Part shown: one piece after another, positions 62,130 through 64,000 of the stretch
Layout of the letters: each line of letters opens with the position of its first letter
How positions within the stretch are numbered: position 1 is the stretch's first letter
Assembly: GCF_019925205.1 (NCBI RefSeq)
Contig: NC_083560.1
Span: forward strand, 40,780,270 to 40,844,269
Reading direction: 5' to 3'
DNA length: 64,000 bases
From: Metopolophium dirhodum
Taxonomy: Eukaryota; Arthropoda; Insecta; Hemiptera; Aphididae
Translations under genes and position numbers: made by a program
The notes under the pieces: generated by a model
Seen by the model: only the letters and a program-made list of their open reading frames with translations
The model's database searches: none
What the model was told of the DNA's origin: nothing

Positions 62130-64000
62130 TGAAAAGACAAACGGTGAGAAAATTCCAGCGGACAATTTCTACTGATAAGGAATTATTCGAAATTGAACGA
62201 TTTAAAAATGCTCGAAAACTTTTATCATTAAAAATACATTGGATTTTATAGATTACACACTTTTTTTTAACTATATTTCAGAGAAATTAATTTTTAAGTT
62301 AAAAGAATCGTGTAAAAATACATCTATAAAATTCAATTTAGTCGTGGATAGTGTTTACGAAAGAATTATTACACAAGAAGTACAGGATATTGCATTCAAA
62401 ACTTTTAATGTTCTTGCATGTAATTCATCTAATTTTAAAAAAATACTAAACGATATGTTCAATAAATTGTTGCGGGAAGAGGCAGATTTTACACAGAAAG
62501 GTTCTGGATGGACGCTTAATCGAAACATTACAGTTGAGAATCAATATAGTGAATCCTCTTAAAGGTGGAACATATATTGATTTACCTAAGCATATTAAAG
62601 ATAAAAGAGAGATTATCAATGTGAAAAATAGTGATAATAAATGTTTTAAATATGCATTATTATCCAAGTTTGATAATCGCTCTAATAAAACTAATTTTCA
62701 TAAAAAATATTTTAAGATGTTAGAGTTAAAAAGTAGTTTAAATTTTAAATGTATTGATTTTCCAACACCAATCAGTCAGATACCTAAATTTGAACGTATA
62801 AACAATATTTCAATAAACATTTATAGTTTGAATGACAAAAAAACTATTTTTCCCTTGTATGTACGTAATACCGAAAGAAATGATCATTTTGACCTATTTT
62901 TGTATAATAATGATGAAACATCACATTATTGTTATATTCATAATTTTTCAAGATTAATCAGAAGTCAGAAAACAAAAAATTGTTCGAAGCTAATTATTTG
63001 TAAGAGATGTTTCACAACTGTTGGTACTGTTATGATCTAACAATTGAGCTAACTGCTTAGTTCATAAGTTGCAGGTAGCAAGACCCTTTGGTAAAGGATT
63101 TCTCAGGTAGGTTTGACTAAATAATTAGACTTGTTGAAAAGTTAAGTTGTTTATTAAATTTCTTCTGCATAAAATATTCTAGGTCCAATTTGACAAGTTG
63201 TTATGTTGTCTCTCGCGAAGGTGCTCGTCTGTACTATGGTGAAACACGTCTAATCTACAGGCCGTTTCGGGTCTGGTTTTATAGGGCCTCTTTCTCTCCT
63301 ACTTCCCCCCTAGCCTATCGACTTATCTGCGGATTTCACAGGACGTTGTTCAATTAATTATTGATACATTCCCACGCCTGGTTATTACAAGAATCGTGTC
63401 CTGTTATCGTGTTTGCAATATATGTTATACGCCATCCGTCAATATTTAGATACTGTGCACTATATATATATATATATATATATGTATATTTCATAAGCAA
63501 TATCTAAATATTATATTCATAAATTTATGATTTATGATTCAGGCGAGGTTGTAGGACCTATTGAAATGCGGGTTCAAGATCACATTGCCCTCTCGTTATA
63601 TTCCCATAGGTTTTCTAATAGGATATATGACTTTGATTTATTTAGTCGAATTTCTATGTGCTAATATTTATCTAATCTTTGTGTTGCCTGATGTAGCCGA
63701 AGGCGGAACGATCACAATAATATATTATGTGTATTATTGGGTTCGTTACAGTACTCAACCGTGCAAAAGTAAGCTTTGGGGTGTAGAAGGATTAAATGAA
63801 CATCGACGCAATTGTGGAAAGAATCCATTGGGGAGGCCTATAATGTTTGAAGAGGGGGATGATGATTTCATCTATTTCAAAGGTTATAAAAAAACGCAGA
63901 GGATTCCATTTGTCATTTTTGCAGATTTCGAATGTATATTAACTCCTAAACAACCTAATAAATTCATTAATAGACGTAAAAAACAAAAAAATCAGAAAAC
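62130..64000 (+). pseudogene. Protein-primed DNA polymerase B, N-terminal part, degraded
   Basis: A 3' splice site (TATTACAG, 62121) precedes an ATG at 62130. A frameshift near 62230 leads to the 62239-62562 frame, and another near 62540 to 62534-63040 (LKGGTYIDLPKHIKDKRE, CFKYALLSKFDN, NCSKLIICKRCFTTVG). A solo LTR then interrupts, and the frame resumes at 63755 (GRPIMFEEGDDDF and Exo I FADFECI). It runs off the window before Exo II and the palm. It is close to the copy at 37042-38990. Family: Polinton/adintovirus-like PolB. Confidence 0.8.
63028..63750. repeat. Solo LTR inserted in the PolB pseudogene
   Basis: 723 bp from TGTTATGATC to GTTCGTTACA, flanked by GTAC at 63024-63027 and 63751-63754. 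The PolB frame continues across it when it is skipped, confirming the borders. Unrelated to LTRs A and B. Contains an (AT)n run near 63462. Confidence 0.85.

Noticed and set aside
1..64000. CRISPR array
   Set aside because: The regular repeats (594 bp, 88 bp, 108 bp, subterminal hAT repeats) are tandem duplications without unique spacers; the DNA is eukaryotic.

Overview
The window reads as AT-rich insect nuclear DNA, most likely hemipteran and possibly aphid. The evidence is an errantivirus-like retroelement with an envelope gene, hAT and Helitron transposons, spliced genes, arthropod TATA plus TCAGT core promoters, and a short TTAGG-type telomeric filler. The species is an inference. I see no ordinary host gene; almost everything is mobile or virus-like DNA, much of it duplicated inside the window.

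A virus-like DNA element family recurs in at least five copies: 660-8108, 22841-29751, 29752-39738 (mixed debris), 39739-46140 and 46445-64000. Its genes are small coiled-coil proteins (CC-A, CC-B, a two-exon one and others), a TFIIS N-terminal-domain protein, a four-exon gene here called E, a ~206-residue protein with two PC4-like segments, a single-BIR protein, and broken pieces of a protein-primed family B DNA polymerase (PolB). The best-preserved copy is 52-64 kb. It has an intact gene E, a clean PC4-like gene, a BIR gene that has lost its N terminus, clear promoters, a repeated non-coding leader exon, two coiled-coil genes and a PolB pseudogene. No capsid, packaging ATPase or integrase of this family is visible.

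The family is interrupted and rearranged. 22841-29751 and 39739-46140 are near-identical inverted arms around a 10-kb spacer. 1-2280 repeats 22182-24465 directly, so a ~22.2-kb tandem duplication is likely. The spacer holds PolB debris split by a poly(A) retroposon, which is itself split by a 4.3-kb BED-type hAT element. A complete Helitron (55439-60508) sits in the intron after the leader exon, and a 723-bp solo LTR sits in the second PolB.

Between 8.1 and 22.8 kb lie a truncated hAT with a DUF4371-type transposase, a truncated Gypsy element, and a near full-length errantivirus-like Gypsy element on the minus strand: LTR, gag, pol, a 115-residue ORF, a DEDDh exonuclease-like ORF, env, LTR. 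It is damaged by a duplicated protease, frameshifts, stops and a D-to-N change in the integrase. A GC-rich non-coding island at 47.1-52.0 kb carries a ~23-nt match to the conserved 28S rRNA segment targeted by R1-type elements. It has a third Gypsy fragment inside it and lies in the 5' region of the 52-kb BIR gene.
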